A stretch of 64,000 nt of DNA from Agrypnia vestita (lineage: Eukaryota > Arthropoda > Insecta > Trichoptera > Phryganeidae). Shown one piece after another: positions 12,301 to 21,197 of this stretch. The DNA lies in contig JADDOH010008025.1 of assembly GCA_016648135.1 (NCBI GenBank), positions 52,841 through 116,840 of the forward strand, given 5' to 3'. The notes beneath the pieces were generated by a model that saw nothing but the letters and a program-made list of their open reading frames with translations, was not told the DNA's origin and did not search any database. The stretch's first letter is position 1; each line of letters starts with the position of its first letter. The translations under genes and the position numbers were made by a program.

Positions 12301-15300
12301 CAGTCTGCTTGCAAAGTTTCAGCTCGATTGGATCACGGGAAAAGGATTAAAAATCGATCCAAAGTTTTTTCGTCAAGCAAACAGGCGCCACGAGTTAAAA
12401 GAAAGGAAGTAAAAAATTAACCCATAAAAACCAAGATTTTACAATACTCTCTTTCTCATTTTCGGGTTTTTTGTCTACCTTATGCGTCGGAATCTCCATA
12501 CAAGTTGTATGAAAAAAACATTAAAAATTTGAAAAATCCAAAATTATATAAAAAATCCAAAACAAATTACATGGTGTACAATCTGCATAAACAATGAATA
12601 TTTAAGTACGGTGTCGGGAATATTGACTAGTGATGTGGTATTTTATTGCCAGTGTCTAGTTTTGACTTGCATTTGGTATTCAAACAGATAACGCGGTGTA
12701 ATTTGAATAGTTATTATAAATATATCTGTGGACTAAAAGAATAACCGAATAAGTCAATAAAGTATGCAGAATTGTTCTTTAGAAACATATCTAGCAAGGA
12801 AAAATTAGACGAGTCGAGTCGAGAAAATAAAATAAAATATAACTATTTTTTAATTTTTTTAAAAAAGACAAATGACGTGATTAATTATTTGAAAAATTCG
12901 GCAAGAAACAACGACAACATTCTTGATTCAACGTTTTTGCGCAAAAAACAAAACTATTAGAAAGAGCAGCTGAAGAATTCAGTATTATGTAAGAGGATGA
13001 AGTGAAGCACTGTCAGCTGAACGTAGTGGAGGGCCATGAAAAGATAGAAAATTAAACTTAGATTTTTAGGTGGGCGGGAATTGAAAAAGATATTATTAAG
13101 TAGTAGTAAATCAAGATAGTATATCACAGGTCAAGATTTTTTAAAGATTTGGGTGTACCCTCCCACCTATTTGTGTAAAAAGGCTTGCCATTGCTGGCCT
13201 AGACTAATTAGTTTAATATGAATGTAGCTTATTTAGAATTGATGTCAATGGTTTAATTATTGTTCCGATTTCAGGCTATCACACCCCTGTTGGAGTACCT
13301 GGATATCCATCTGGCGACGCTGAATGCCATGCTGCTGCCGAGGAACTTCTCCCGCGTGCTGGGCGGAGTGTGGGCTGGTGCCCTCAGAGGCCTGGCGGCT
13401 CAGGTGGACGCGCCTGCCCAGGATAGGCCTCCAGTGTTCCACGACAGACTTCAGGAGGCATTAGATATCCTAACGGATTTCTTCCACGCTGAAGGAAAAG
13501 GTACAACATTCGTGCATTTTGTGACATCGTCAGGGTATAATTTAAACATGTTGTTTCGTGACCGCCGGGCGCCGGCCGCGAAATGATTTTGATTGGTCGA
13601 AACTGACGTCCGAGATATTCTGCGCCAACCCCCCGCCAGGATTTAAACTTTTGAAAAATCCGCCCAGCGACAGTTGGAAAGCGGTGTGTGCCGGTGTCCT
13701 TTTCTTTTGAGAACTGACATTCCTTTTTTCGTGTAATATACGAATCCGTCAGTTTACATCAGCCTTTCGGAATAGACAGGTCAATCTGTTCTGGATTCGA
13801 CGAAGCCGGGAGAATTGGAGATTGAACCGGCACGCGATATACTAGGAAAACACTGTAAGTACAATTTGTCAGCTGTTACATAGTTAGCTTTGGCCTAGTG
13901 TATTTCGCATGTCAGGAGATCAATCATTATCGGCGGAGATTGGGAAGGAAAATATTTATTTCCTAATCCCGATCCGCATGCGGTGGTGGCGATTCCATCC
14001 GTCATCGCACACATTTTGTAGAAGATATTAGATTGATTGCTCATCAGCATCATCGCTGTTAGCTCTACAACACCTGGTGAGTCTTGGCCTCCTTAAGAGT
14101 CTTCCTCCACTGATTCCGGTCTTTGTTTTATTCTGTTGAGTTATTTTGAGAAGTTGTTTGTGCGGATTCCTCGCTATGCCGCAAGAGTATCTTTGCTTCG
14201 TGTGCGGCATAGAGAGGAGACCGTATTAGTATCGAAAACAAGCCAACCTGGATAACGAAGAATAGGACAGATATGGGACCATTTGCTCTTAGAACGGCTT
14301 TGGATCTATGGTGGGTCCTACTTCACTGATCTCGGTCTTGTGCCAGCTCTTTCCAGTTCTGAATCTCCACGGCAGATATGTATACATCATCACTCCATCT
14401 TATTTCTGGCCTTCCTAAGCTCATTCATCCTACTGGTCATGTATTCAACAGTAACTTGGTCAACCACCACTATCTTCCCAATTAATAAATTAAGTGATGG
14501 CTCCTTAAACAAAGTATAGAGCTCATTCTGCACCTGTGCCAAATTCCATGATCTAGAACCGGTCCAAAGACACGCCTCAAAATTTTTCGCTCAAAAACCT
14601 TCAGTGTTCTCTCATTTCACTCATATTCAGTACTCAATCGCGTTTATGTGAGTATTTTATTTGGGTTATGGTTTTATCTAATTTTGGAGGTGGAAATAAC
14701 CTGAAAAAAAAGGTGGAAATATTCGCGCTCACTATGCGCTTCTGGATCTCTTCTTTGGTATTATGTTTATCTGTTATCAGAGATCTAAAATACGTGAATT
14801 TTTGTACTGATTCGAGGTTTTTGCTTCCACGTGAAAGTATCGGAGTTTGGTGGGTGCATCCATCTACCATTTATTTTGTTTTCTGCTGATTTACTATCAG
14901 ATTCATATTTTCTAAAGATTTTTCAAGATTTATAAAGGCATTTCACAAAACCTTTGAATGTTTGCAATTATTGTGAAAGTACTTTCATTTTTAAATTCTC
15001 ATTTTGCGTGGACATATAATTACATGCCACAACGACATTACTTTTTTTTACACAAGTTGGTATTATTTGTTATATCTAAAAAAAATATAAAAAGCAATTA
15101 AAGGATCCGTTGGTTTTCATATCGTGTTTTCATTTCAGGTCTGGCGATATCTGAACTGCACTCAGATGCTTACTGCAGGGTGGAACAGAGATTACAATAC
15201 CACAAGACGCCTACAGAAAGGTTAATTGACCTATTCTACGGGTACAGACTACAGGATCAACTAAATACTATGCAAACTCCATTCGGCATTCTCTCCGTAC

Positions 15301-18300
15301 GGTAAGAATATCTACTACTGCATGAGCAAGCGAACGAACATCAATTTACGCCGATTTTTAGTGGTGTTGGATGTCTTTGCTTATTAGGGTGGGCCATCTG
15401 ATACGCTGAATTTAATTTTAATGTGAAACACACCAAATAATTATTTTATTGATTTATAAAGTAGACGCATGTTGAGATTAATTGTGGTGCTGACCAAATG
15501 ATCGCCGCGGCTGTATTGGCACACCCTAAACTATTTGATAAAAATGTTGAAGATTGTTTGCAAGGCAATTCGCTCAATTTCAACAATAACGCGTTGGATT
15601 ACTGTTTTTAGTTCAGGAATTGTTTGTGGTTTGCTAGCATAGACAGTGGAGTTTACAAAACCTCCGAGGAAAACATCGCATCGCGTCAAGTCGCGTAGTT
15701 CTTTAGTGATAATTCCATGCAAATTGTTTCTGTTAATATTCAAATATTGAGTATTGATACTTTCACTGACAACTGACAACTGAAGTATTTTCGGCTGACC
15801 GCACAGGATGAGGACGCAGTTGTTCATAACTAAATCTATTTCGATTTTATAAAATTAATCTTCAAATGGTGGACTCATTAATTGAAATATGTATACCAAA
15901 AATTCCACGAATTTTTCGAACTGTCTCAGCATAATTTTCACCAAATTTGTAAAATGTTTTAATAATAAAAAATTGTTATTCTTGTAGCAGTCCATTTTTA
16001 ATAACTTCATTAGTGGCAGCAGATGAGAAATGTCAAACATTACGGTTACCAAATACAATATGAAAGAATTGTGGGATATTTAAATCCGGCGTACTCGGTG
16101 GGCCACCCTTTATTTTAAACGTAGACCTCCGACCTAGGTATAAAGATTAATAATATAAACATAAGTACAAAAAATGATAATAATTATTTGATTATTTAAA
16201 TGGTTTTCTGCAGGAACATATTATCATGCATTACCTTCTTTCGGACCTTAAACCTCAATTTTGTAACAATTTTAATAAGATTTTTAAAATATGCGTCTTT
16301 TGTGTTCCGAAGAGACCAAAAATGCAACAACTCTACTACCGATTAACTTGGGGTTAAATAATTTGCTTATAAAACAGAACATCAAAATAATCTCCTGCAT
16401 GTCAAGTTTTACCGTATTTTTTTAAAGAACTAAAATTAAACAAATGTATGAAGACGGCTTCAAGTGGAAGATAGTAGAACATATAGAAATTCATGGATAC
16501 ATGCATATATTTCGTATGCCTTTTTCCAGCGCTTACTTCAATCATGACTCTCTGTGCGTGGAGGTTCTATCAGCGAGGGATGTACTGCCGCTGGACCCCA
16601 ATGGGTTCAGTGATCCGTTTGTAATCGTCGAACTGCTACCCAGAAGGGTATTCTCCCACTGCGCCGAGCAACAAACTAACGTCCACAAGGTAAAGTACTT
16701 CAAATTGATCTCAGTTGAAGAGTTTTAAACAAGTATTCCAACAAAAAATGGATTATCGAGTTATATAACTGTTATGTCAGTGAATGCATCAGAATTGAAT
16801 AACAGGGGCAAGCGTAAACTGGTTATATGGATATGTGTACGCATGTCAGGGAAGAAAGGTTTAAATACCCGCGCGCACGTCTTCTTAGCTGGATCCTGTC
16901 ATTGGGACAATACTGTTAATACTTGTACTGAGACTGGCAATCCTTGTTATGAAAAAGAGACCCAATTGAGAATTCACTTTTTTCATAGACTTTGAAACCC
17001 GTATAAAATGTTGATTTCATCTATCTCTGTTTCTCTAGAAAAACGTCTAATTCACTGAATAGCTCTCATTACAAGGCTACTAAGATTCCTGAGACCGTTC
17101 TAAAGAATGTACGTGATTCGTGAGTTACTCAGGGAAGCAAAAGAGATTCCAGTCTTACTTCTTCAATATTTTTCTAACAAATAAAAAATAAATTTATGTG
17201 GGAGTAAAAATACTAATCAGTTCACGTTACTTCCCCAAGATAATAATATATAGTGAATCCTCAAGTTTCATTCCGAGAGTTTGTTCGTGAATTGAATTTG
17301 TTTGCAAAACTAGTCAAGACTAGTGTATCAATGTATATGTTTAGGCGGACAGCGTGTAAATAGCCATCCGCTTGGTGAATTTAATATTCAATTAATACCT
17401 CTCAATATGATAATCATGCAAAAAATGTCAAATTACGTTTCCTCTCTCTGAAAAACATACATGAGTAAACCAAATATGCCCATAAAAGCGCCCACACTGA
17501 CCTGTAATAGATTATTTATCCTCTTCAACTTCGAAGACAGTCGAAAATCGTCTGGGCACAAAATCTTCGTGGCACCCTTTTTATGCAGATATCTTGAGAA
17601 GTCTTTGTTGGTTTTTCCACGTCACAAATAACACGCGAAAGAATTTAAACTGGTGAATTCCGGGAACAATATGATTACAACATTTACTAATCAATATCCG
17701 TTCATTCGATGCGAAAAAATGCACATACCAGAAGAAGAAAAACGGGAGCAATTGTTTTCATCTTTTCGAAAATTCGGAGGCAAAATTCAAATATGTTTTC
17801 TTCACGCCGGCGCAGGCGCAGACTCATTTGCACTCCGGGTGTGCAGGCTAACGACATCTAGCGTCGATTTATTAGCTCCACAGAAGCAGCGCAATTTCTG
17901 ACATATATTGGAAAAACTCGAAATATGCCTCCAGGAAATGTTATTATATTTGTTTAATAGATATTAAATTAATTATCATTTTGAGAGGTATATACATTTG
18001 TCTATTATGTCGCTTATTAAATAATGTTTTATCATTGCACATGAACGATTTCGCAAACTGAAACAGAGGTATTCTACGCTTGTAGTCTCATAACAGTATT
18101 GTGTGTTTCAGAAAACTTTAAATCCTATATTCGACGAGTGCTTTGAATTCTCTGTGACGCTGGAGCAATGTTTGTCAGACGGGTCCATGGTGGCATTCAC
18201 GGTGATGGACCACGATGTGATTACGGCTAATGACTTTGCCGGTGAAGCCTTCCTTCCCTTGGCCAACATCCCTGGAGTGGCCGATAGCTCCTCCAATGTT

Positions 18301-20334
18301 GACAATTTCCATGGACTCAAGCAAGTGGACTTGCCGCTTCTTCAGCAGTACGACAGACGTAAGACATCATTTACTTATTTTTTATTTTTTTTATTTGTGT
18401 GAGCATACTTATGCGCGCAAAAAATCAATCTACAGATTCCCTTAAATTTTTATTACAACAGTATTTATTGGTTTTTTGTCAATGCCCAGAAATCTGCTAA
18501 AGAAATTGTACAACTTTTTTAATGTGTGCTCAGTTGTCATACATACAATAAATGTATTTACTTTTTTCACTTCATTAATGGTTATTAGAAACAGGATATT
18601 CATAAATAACTCGTGTTTCAAGTATGTTAGTAAGAAAGTAAAAAATGCCTATTTAGGTATTTTTTCCTGGCAGTATGTAGCTATTAATTACCCCCTAAAT
18701 CTTGGATTACAGACGTTGGTCGCCGCTTTCTTTTATTAACAATTTTATATTTTATATTTTATTTATTTATTTAAAACCGTTTGTAATAACCTTTTACAGT
18801 ACAATATAGCTACCTTAATTATGTTTACTCCGTACAGTAGTTTTATGATAATATTTAGTAGTTAGACATTATTGAAAATAAAGAGTTTATAATAGGTTTT
18901 TAACATGATAAATGTAAGAAATAAATAAACATATTCTTTAAGAAATTTTTACATAATTTATGCGAGATTACTTTATTTTTGAAGAGGTTAGTTAAAGCAT
19001 TTTTGTAACAGATTGTAGGTTTCACGTTAAAAATGTTTACATTTTTGGACGTGTTTCCATTTCTTATAATTCTACAGAGCGGTGCATTATATTCAGAATT
19101 GGTAACATTATTGTTACAGTGTGGGCGCTCTGTATATCTATTGAGTGTATATATTTAGACCTAGGTTGCCAAGAGTGTTCAGAATTTTTGACAATTTGAT
19201 TTTCTCAAAGATAAGCAACTTAAATATACCTATACCTTAAATATATCGGATTTTGATAGATATTATACGTACTGTAATGAAAATGTTCTGGTAAAACTAC
19301 CGACTATTGTAGTTAGCATGATATTTTTTTTATTTATTATGAATCCAAATTTACATACAAATAATTTATTTTTATTAACTTGAATTTTTGGAGTCGCCAC
19401 TCAACTCGCCCTTGGGCACGTTTCTGTGTATCGGTGTAGTTTTGTAGCTGTGTGACAGTTATTTTAAATTATATTTCAGATATAAAAAGTATAATAACAT
19501 ATAAAAACATGAAATAAATAATAAAAAAATATGAAAAATAGAAGAGAAAATAAAAATAAGAAATTAATAAGTAACACAATAAACATAATCCACATACGAT
19601 ATTATTAATATATATGTTTAGCAGATAACTTGAGGTGAGTATTCGCGAAAACGGCGCTATATAAATTATCCAAATATTATTATTAATCGTATAATTTTAA
19701 TTTTTGCAGCTTTAGAGCAGTTTTATTATCATATATTATATAAGTACCTATAAATAAGATATATAAGAAAGAGAAATGTAGTAAAGATCTAGTAAAAAGT
19801 AATAATATACACAAGAACAAATTAAACTACTGAAAGATATATGTCTTATAAAAATATATGTCACTATTTTATATATAAATATGTCACTATTTTAATTTAA
19901 ATAAATATTAAATTATTCACTAAGATGTATCATTTAATTATGTTTAAAGTATAAATTAATAGTTTATTTAAATGTATTAAAAACATTCGGATAATGAAAT
20001 AGCTGAATGTTAGAATCGGTCTCTGGGGACAAAATAATTTATGTAGGTGGCTTTAACCTATTCACATTTTAAACAATATTTTTTAGATTGATGATGGCTA
20101 TAGTAAATTGTAATAAATTGCATAAGAAATTTATTCAATTCCGCACAATTTACTTCATTCCGAGTAGGTACCTACTCAAGAATGGTAGGTACTGATATTT
20201 TGTTCTATTCTCATAATATATATATAATTTAAATGATTGCAGAACATCCGATTCTCCAAATTCTAGAGTCTAGAATTATGGACAGGCAGGCTCTGGAGTT
20301 TGTGAAGAAGCAGAAATTGAGATTCGCCCAGTGA
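259..20334 (+). CDS. stac: Unc-13 family exocytosis protein (Unc13-4A/staccato, BAIAP3/UNC13D type), 3' part of gene
   Basis: Eleven exons with AG/GT borders join in one frame: 259-310, 2922-3195, 5245-5308, 7468-7619, 10636-10726, 11779-11950, 13275-13500, 15139-15301, 16530-16689, 18112-18358, 20243-20334. They total 1693 nt, which is one base completing a split codon plus 564 codons including TGA, so 563 residues are seen. The 5' exons (N-terminal C2 and early MUN region) lie left of the window. Domain order: MHD1 region (exons at 2922-7619), linker, MHD2 (13275-15301), then a C-terminal C2 domain (16530-18358) and a short basic tail. Known family role: Ca-dependent priming and fusion of secretory vesicles or lysosome-related organelles through MUN-SNARE contacts. 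Drosophila Staccato acts in tracheal lumen fusion. Family assignment is firm. The exact orthologue is inferred from overall similarity and C2 position. Confidence 0.9.
530..1070 (+). pseudogene. Non-LTR retrotransposon (RTE-like) reverse transcriptase, C-terminal fragment
   Basis: An intronic fragment of the C-terminal part of an RTE-like ORF. It contains NGVLVPTLIYGSEAWSW, VEMRSLRRMCGKS and RKRGRPRKTWHD. It ends near a short GTAAGTTA-type 3' tail at about 1050-1070. A deletion has removed the QGRRVWRS-like part present in the other copies. It is related to the fragments at 29590-30535 and 32470-33145. Clade assignment is approximate. Confidence 0.8.
1130..1315 (+). pseudogene. Short RTE-like ORF fragment
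   Basis: Translation across this stretch gives TPKVLKWRPWENKRGVRRSQ followed by RWADDIAA. This resembles the W-R-P...R-x-x-x-R-W-x-D-D-I end of insect non-LTR retrotransposon ORFs. It is too short for family assignment. Confidence 0.55.
1816..2215 (+). pseudogene. Decayed RTE-like reverse transcriptase fragment
   Basis: Shifting frames give VLTYAAEMW, ILRRIFGPILD and GLWHRRYNNQLYTLF. These match the V-L-x-Y-G-x-E-x-W ... R-K-I-L-R-x-I-F-G-P block of RTE-type ORFs. Several stops and frameshifts are present. It lies in the same stac intron as the 530-1070 fragment but looks older and different. Confidence 0.6.
2411..2815 (+). repeat. Dispersed repeat A, copy 1
   Basis: About 400 bp closely similar to 13546-13925 in the same orientation. 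Shared blocks include TTTTGATTGGTCG, CACATCAGCCTTTCGGAA, GATTCGACGAAGCC and AGTACAATTTGTCAGCTG. Both copies sit in stac introns within about 110 bp of an exon. No coding potential is convincing. It could be the 5' region of a retroelement. Confidence 0.75.
2922..3195 (+). CDS. stac: stac exon, MHD1 region
   Basis: A 274-bp exon after GATTGCAG and before GTGAGT, in phase 0 and out phase 1. It starts LADDVCRCLNGFEPPPPPAW. The segment PFELYLAVQEVRQLA and the motif CHEWFGPAVERWL are typical of MHD1 in Unc-13-like proteins. It is very GC-rich, unlike the AT-rich introns and the other exons of the gene. The overlapping long frames on both strands are by-products of that composition. Confidence 0.88.
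3212..3882 (+). mobile_element. Non-autonomous DNA element B, copy 1
   Basis: About 670 bp shared with 62165-63110. Both copies begin TTAACTCTTAAAAGAC and end CGACACACAGGAG. The ends show a broken inverted repeat: TAACTC at the tip and CGGTGGTGTAAC further in. TTAA at the left edge hints at a piggyBac-type target, but the right edge is not a clean TTAA. It starts 16 bp after the exon donor at 3196. Confidence 0.65.
3884..4475. mobile_element. MITE with inverted ends and GAATACGAATATTCG motifs
   Basis: The left end, TAGTGACGCAACGAAT, has its inverse in the right end, ATTCGTTGCATCACTG. Both ends also carry subterminal CGAATACGAATA repeats (3912-3950 and 4437-4463). The form resembles a hAT-type MITE, but I do not see a clean target duplication. 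It lies directly against element B on its left. Confidence 0.55.
4702..5075. repeat. Two-unit tandem repeat of about 190 bp
   Basis: Two T-rich units (about 4702-4888 and 4889-5075) share AAGAAAAATT.TGAGTGC and TACTTAATAATTAAGTCTC. Each unit also contains two roughly 95-bp sub-repeats marked by CTAATAATTAA(A/G)T and AACATGCCT. Confidence 0.75.
5085..5217 (+). repeat. Retroelement 3' end with (TAAA)n tail
   Basis: This segment (CATTTCTAAATGTGG ... GGTCTTCCATGTATATT, then TAAATAAATAAATAAA) recurs inverted at 33446-33540. The A-rich microsatellite tail is typical of non-LTR retrotransposon or SINE 3' ends. It ends just upstream of the exon at 5245. Confidence 0.65.
5245..5308 (+). CDS. stac: stac exon, MHD1 continuation
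   Basis: A 64-bp exon between TGTCCGTAG and GTGAGT, in phase 1 and out phase 2. It encodes DRVCEGEFIVKHSTSSVDTA. The length and phases fit both neighbours exactly. Confidence 0.82.
5463..5925. mobile_element. Foldback element family H1, copy 1 (hammerhead-like end)
   Basis: About 460 bp, inverted relative to 36150-36628. Its left end (GTTAGTAAACTTAGTAAAAA) is inverted at its right end (ACTAAGTTTACTAACATTC). The left end carries a minus-strand hammerhead-like motif at 5506-5547. No coding sequence is seen. Shared sequence continues beyond the right inverted repeat (CACAAAGTTAATGCTTTAA), so the true border may be further out. Confidence 0.7.
5506..5547 (-). ncRNA. Degenerate hammerhead-ribozyme-like motif
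   Basis: Read on the minus strand: GGTC (5547-5544), CTGACAA (5543-5537), a GAGAC/GTCTC stem, GAAA (5519-5516), CCGGTA, then GACC (5509-5506), which pairs with the first GGTC. The core G8 position is A (CTGACAA instead of CTGACGA), which should abolish catalysis. It is a relic of the intact-core copy at 36537-36578. Confidence 0.5.
7041..7345. mobile_element. Foldback element with inverted tRNA-like modules, copy 1
   Basis: Arms of about 115 bp (7041-7155 and 7225-7340) are near-perfect inverted repeats. They hold AATTAATTAATCAATTAGAA, AT-rich sequence and the 3' half of a tRNA-like unit. On the minus strand 7177-7104 reads as a whole tRNA-like unit: a 7-bp acceptor stem (GGTTGCT/AGTAACC), box A TAGCTTAGTGG, box B GGTTCGAATCC and a perfect 5-bp T stem. 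The anticodon arm is irregular, so it is not called a working tRNA. The same family occurs at 55735-56092. Confidence 0.8.
7468..7619 (+). CDS. stac: stac exon, end of MHD1 region
   Basis: A 152-bp exon between TTTCCAG and GTAAGT, in phase 2 and out phase 1. It contains EFWRLLCWPNTVHALQLLDA and then AAMHYADL, matching the conserved W-R-x-L-x-W-P block of the UNC13D/BAIAP3 group. Confidence 0.9.
7670..8145. repeat. Dispersed insect repeat, probable retroelement 3' region
   Basis: It starts AACTAGCTGGTCGTACCCGG and ends CTTTATAATATTAGTATAGA, a form common in insect genomes. It has no ORF. I place it as a truncated non-LTR element 3' end from familiarity only. Confidence 0.5.
8668..9808. mobile_element. 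Foldback element family H2 (hammerhead-like ends)
   Basis: Inverted ends of about 65 bp (8668-8735 and 9745-9808) share ACTTA, ATTTTTGGTAAAAACCAACC and CGGTTTCGGAAACAACGTT. A hammerhead-like core is in each end, facing outward. A second, nested inverted pair is at 9497-9567 / 9651-9733 (ACCTCGGTGTCAA). The interior at 8905-9350 is GC-richer than the rest but shows no recognisable protein. Confidence 0.75.
8703..8743 (-). ncRNA. Hammerhead-ribozyme-like motif in left end of family H2
   Basis: Minus strand: CTGACGA (8738-8732), a stem-loop GGAAC.GTT.GTTTCC, GAAA (8716-8713), CCGG, a TT giving a GUU cleavage triplet (to 8707), then GGT. Stem I is weak (C-G, U-G, A-U, one mismatch, A-U). The mirror copy at 9742-9780 has CTGGCGA and has lost a core A. 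Confidence 0.5.
10636..10726 (+). CDS. stac: stac exon, MUN linker
   Basis: A 91-bp exon between AATTTTAG and GTAAGT, in phase 1 and out phase 2. It encodes GPYKTTDEMCVAVNNLEYVR, corresponding to the family motif in which a conserved N-N-(I/L)-E-x-V-R precedes a long helix. Confidence 0.88.
11021..11586. mobile_element. piggyBac-type non-autonomous element
   Basis: It is flanked by TTAA at 11017-11020 and 11587-11590. The ends CCCTCGGGGTGCC and GGTACCCCAAGGG are inverted repeats. Inside them is a second inverted pair, CCTGGTGGGTCT / AGACCCACCAGG. TTAA duplication with CCC ends is diagnostic of piggyBac elements. At 566 bp with no transposase it is a MITE. Confidence 0.85.
11779..11950 (+). 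CDS. stac: stac exon, between MHD1 and MHD2
   Basis: A 172-bp exon between GTTTTAG and GTTAGT, in phase 2 and out phase 0. It begins KPDQAGDCERARVLDTALQA and ends HLAWSPDSLPTVQ. It is likely helical. The acceptor follows a short T tract. Confidence 0.85.
12126..12545. repeat. Direct duplication of a 120-bp block
   Basis: Blocks at about 12126-12245 and 12410-12545 share TTTTCTCATTTTCG, TGCGTCGGAATCTCCATACA and AGTTGTATGAAAAA. Between them is a unique stretch (GATCGTCGCCACC ... GGCGCCACGAG). It is probably part of one older repeat. Confidence 0.6.
13275..13500 (+). CDS. stac: stac exon, MHD2
   Basis: A 226-bp exon between GATTTCAG and GTACAA, in phase 0 and out phase 1. It contains TPLLEYLDIHLATLNAMLL, then NFSRVLGGVWAGAL and EALDILTDFFHAEGKG. 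This is the hallmark MHD2 arrangement of Unc-13 proteins: L-D-x-x-L-x-x-L-N, then W-x-x-x-L, then L-x-x-F-F-H-A-x-G-x-G. Confidence 0.92.
13546..13925 (+). repeat. Dispersed repeat A, copy 2
   Basis: The second copy of the repeat at 2411-2815, same orientation, starting 45 bp after the exon donor at 13501. It continues into a short A/T-rich segment with TCCTAATCCCGATCC. No protein is recognised. Confidence 0.75.
14030..14890 (-). pseudogene. RTE-like reverse transcriptase fragment, minus strand
   Basis: Minus-strand pieces in shifting frames: SKNLESVQKFTYFRSLITD and TKEEIQKRIVSAN (around 14740-14830), then RPEIRWSDDV and NWKELAQDR (around 14330-14420). They match the C-terminal part of RTE-type ORFs (Y-L-G-S-x-I-T ... 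E-I-x-x-R-I ... R-W-x-D-D). Stops, frameshifts and deletions are present. It lies antisense within a stac intron. Confidence 0.7.
15139..15301 (+). CDS. stac: stac exon, MHD2 to C2 linker
   Basis: A 163-bp exon between CATTTCAG and GTAAGA, in phase 1 and out phase 2. It includes TPTERLIDLFYGYRLQDQL and FGILSVR, the conserved linker (T-x-x-L-I-x-x-F, ending G-x-L-x-V-R) leading into the C-terminal C2 domain. Confidence 0.9.
15385..16110 (-). pseudogene. Tc1/mariner-like transposon relic
   Basis: Inverted ends AGGGTGGGCCATCTGATACG and CGTACTCGGTGGGCCACCCT bound about 725 bp. On the minus strand near 15600-15700 the reading LTRCDVFLGGFVNSTVYASK and PQTIPELKTVIQRV matches the C-terminal motif (D-F-F-L-W-G-x-x-K ... 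P-x-T-I-x-E-L) of DDE transposases in insects. Catalytic domain sequence is missing, so it is an internally deleted copy. Confidence 0.75.
16530..16689 (+). CDS. stac: stac exon, C2 domain first half
   Basis: A 160-bp exon between TTTTCCAG and GTAAAG, in phase 2 and out phase 0. It carries the first half of a type-II-like C2 domain: LCVEVLSARDVLPLDPNG followed by FSDPFVIVELLPRR. The two loop-1 aspartates (LPLD and SDPF) are both present. The upstream in-frame codons before the acceptor are intron. Confidence 0.92.
18112..18358 (+). CDS. stac: stac exon, C2 domain second half
   Basis: A 247-bp exon between TGTTTCAG and GTAAGA, in phase 0 and out phase 1. It opens KTLNPIFDECFEFSV, the usual C2 strand. 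VMDHDVITANDFAGEAFLPL then provides the three loop-3 aspartates, so all five Ca ligands are kept. It ends in LPLLQQYDR. Confidence 0.93.
18359..20242. other. stac last intron, AT-rich, no element recognised
   Basis: About 1.9 kb of strongly AT-rich sequence with short simple stretches (ATATT and AAATA runs) and no long ORF. A T-rich block at 18735-18775 resembles the reverse of a retroelement tail. I see no RNA gene or clear transposon end. The 1.4-kb intron at 16690-18111 is likewise without a recognised feature. Confidence 0.5.
20243..20334 (+). CDS. stac: stac last coding exon and stop
   Basis: A 92-bp coding exon after TGATTGCAG, entered in phase 1, ending RLRFAQ-type with KKQKLRFAQ and then TGA at 20332-20334. 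It starts HPILQILESRIMDRQALEFV, the conserved tail of the family (H-P-x-x-x-x-L-x-x-R). No clear AATAAA is seen before about 20842, so the 3' UTR is probably several hundred bases. Confidence 0.9.
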
Positions 20335-21155
20335 ACACCAACTCCTGAAGCCTGGACATGACAATCTTCATGAAGAACTTCTCGCTTGTGAAACCAAAAC
20401 CTTTTTGCCTTCCTCTCTCGTAAATAACAATTATGTTCTATTTTCGATGGACACGTCTCATTTATTTACATTTACAAATGATGTCTTAAAATTTGTTTGT
20501 GTGTGGACTGCTCAATCAATGGTGGAAACCATTTTTAAGTATCTTACATAATTATTAGTTTTTCCATATTTAGTCCACAAAATGTACATACTATCCATAC
20601 TTACTTAGATTCTAAGGTTGTGTTCTGCTTCGTGACAATATTAATCTTCACTTCTATTTTATTGTGTAGAATTCTAGTCATAGTCTGTTTTAACAATGTT
20701 TTCATAATTTTTCTGTTTATTTCTCTGGCTTATGTCGTCATGTCACACTCAAAGAATGCCGTCACATCCCAATTTCGTTGTCTCTCCATAACTTCTTTTA
20801 TAATTTTTTTTCTTTTCTCTTTTTTATTTTTTTTAATAAGTAAATAAATACTTATTACATAAAAATTAAAATAACCGAAATGTAAAAGTACCGTCATTTT
20901 TGACGGATTACAGCTAGTAACGCGATAAAAATTAAATATTTAAGTTTTTCATTTGTACAGAGTAAAACTTCGTTAAATTTTAATTTTTTGTTCTCAAATT
21001 TTTTCTGGGAATACGCGAAAATATAGTTTTCACGTATTTCATTTCATTTAAATTTTGCGAAAAAAATTCGACACATGAATTTTGAAATAACGATTATTTA
21101 AGTTTATTTTTATTTTCTGTAATTGAAAATGTTGGCAAAGCATTTTGATACGCAG

Positions 21156-21197
21156 GTCTTGTCTATCAGTGGTTGTCATTCCACTGATAGACAAGAC
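21156..21197. other. Perfect 17-bp hairpin downstream of stac
   Basis: GTCTTGTCTATCAGTGG (21156-21172), 8-nt loop, then its exact complement (21181-21197). Pairing does not extend outward, so it is short for a miRNA precursor. It lies 822 bp after the stac stop, so it could be in a long 3' UTR or just beyond it. Confidence 0.6.

Noticed and set aside
21156..21197. microRNA precursor
   Set aside because: Total hairpin only 42 nt with a 17-bp stem. Pairing does not extend outward as a precursor requires.
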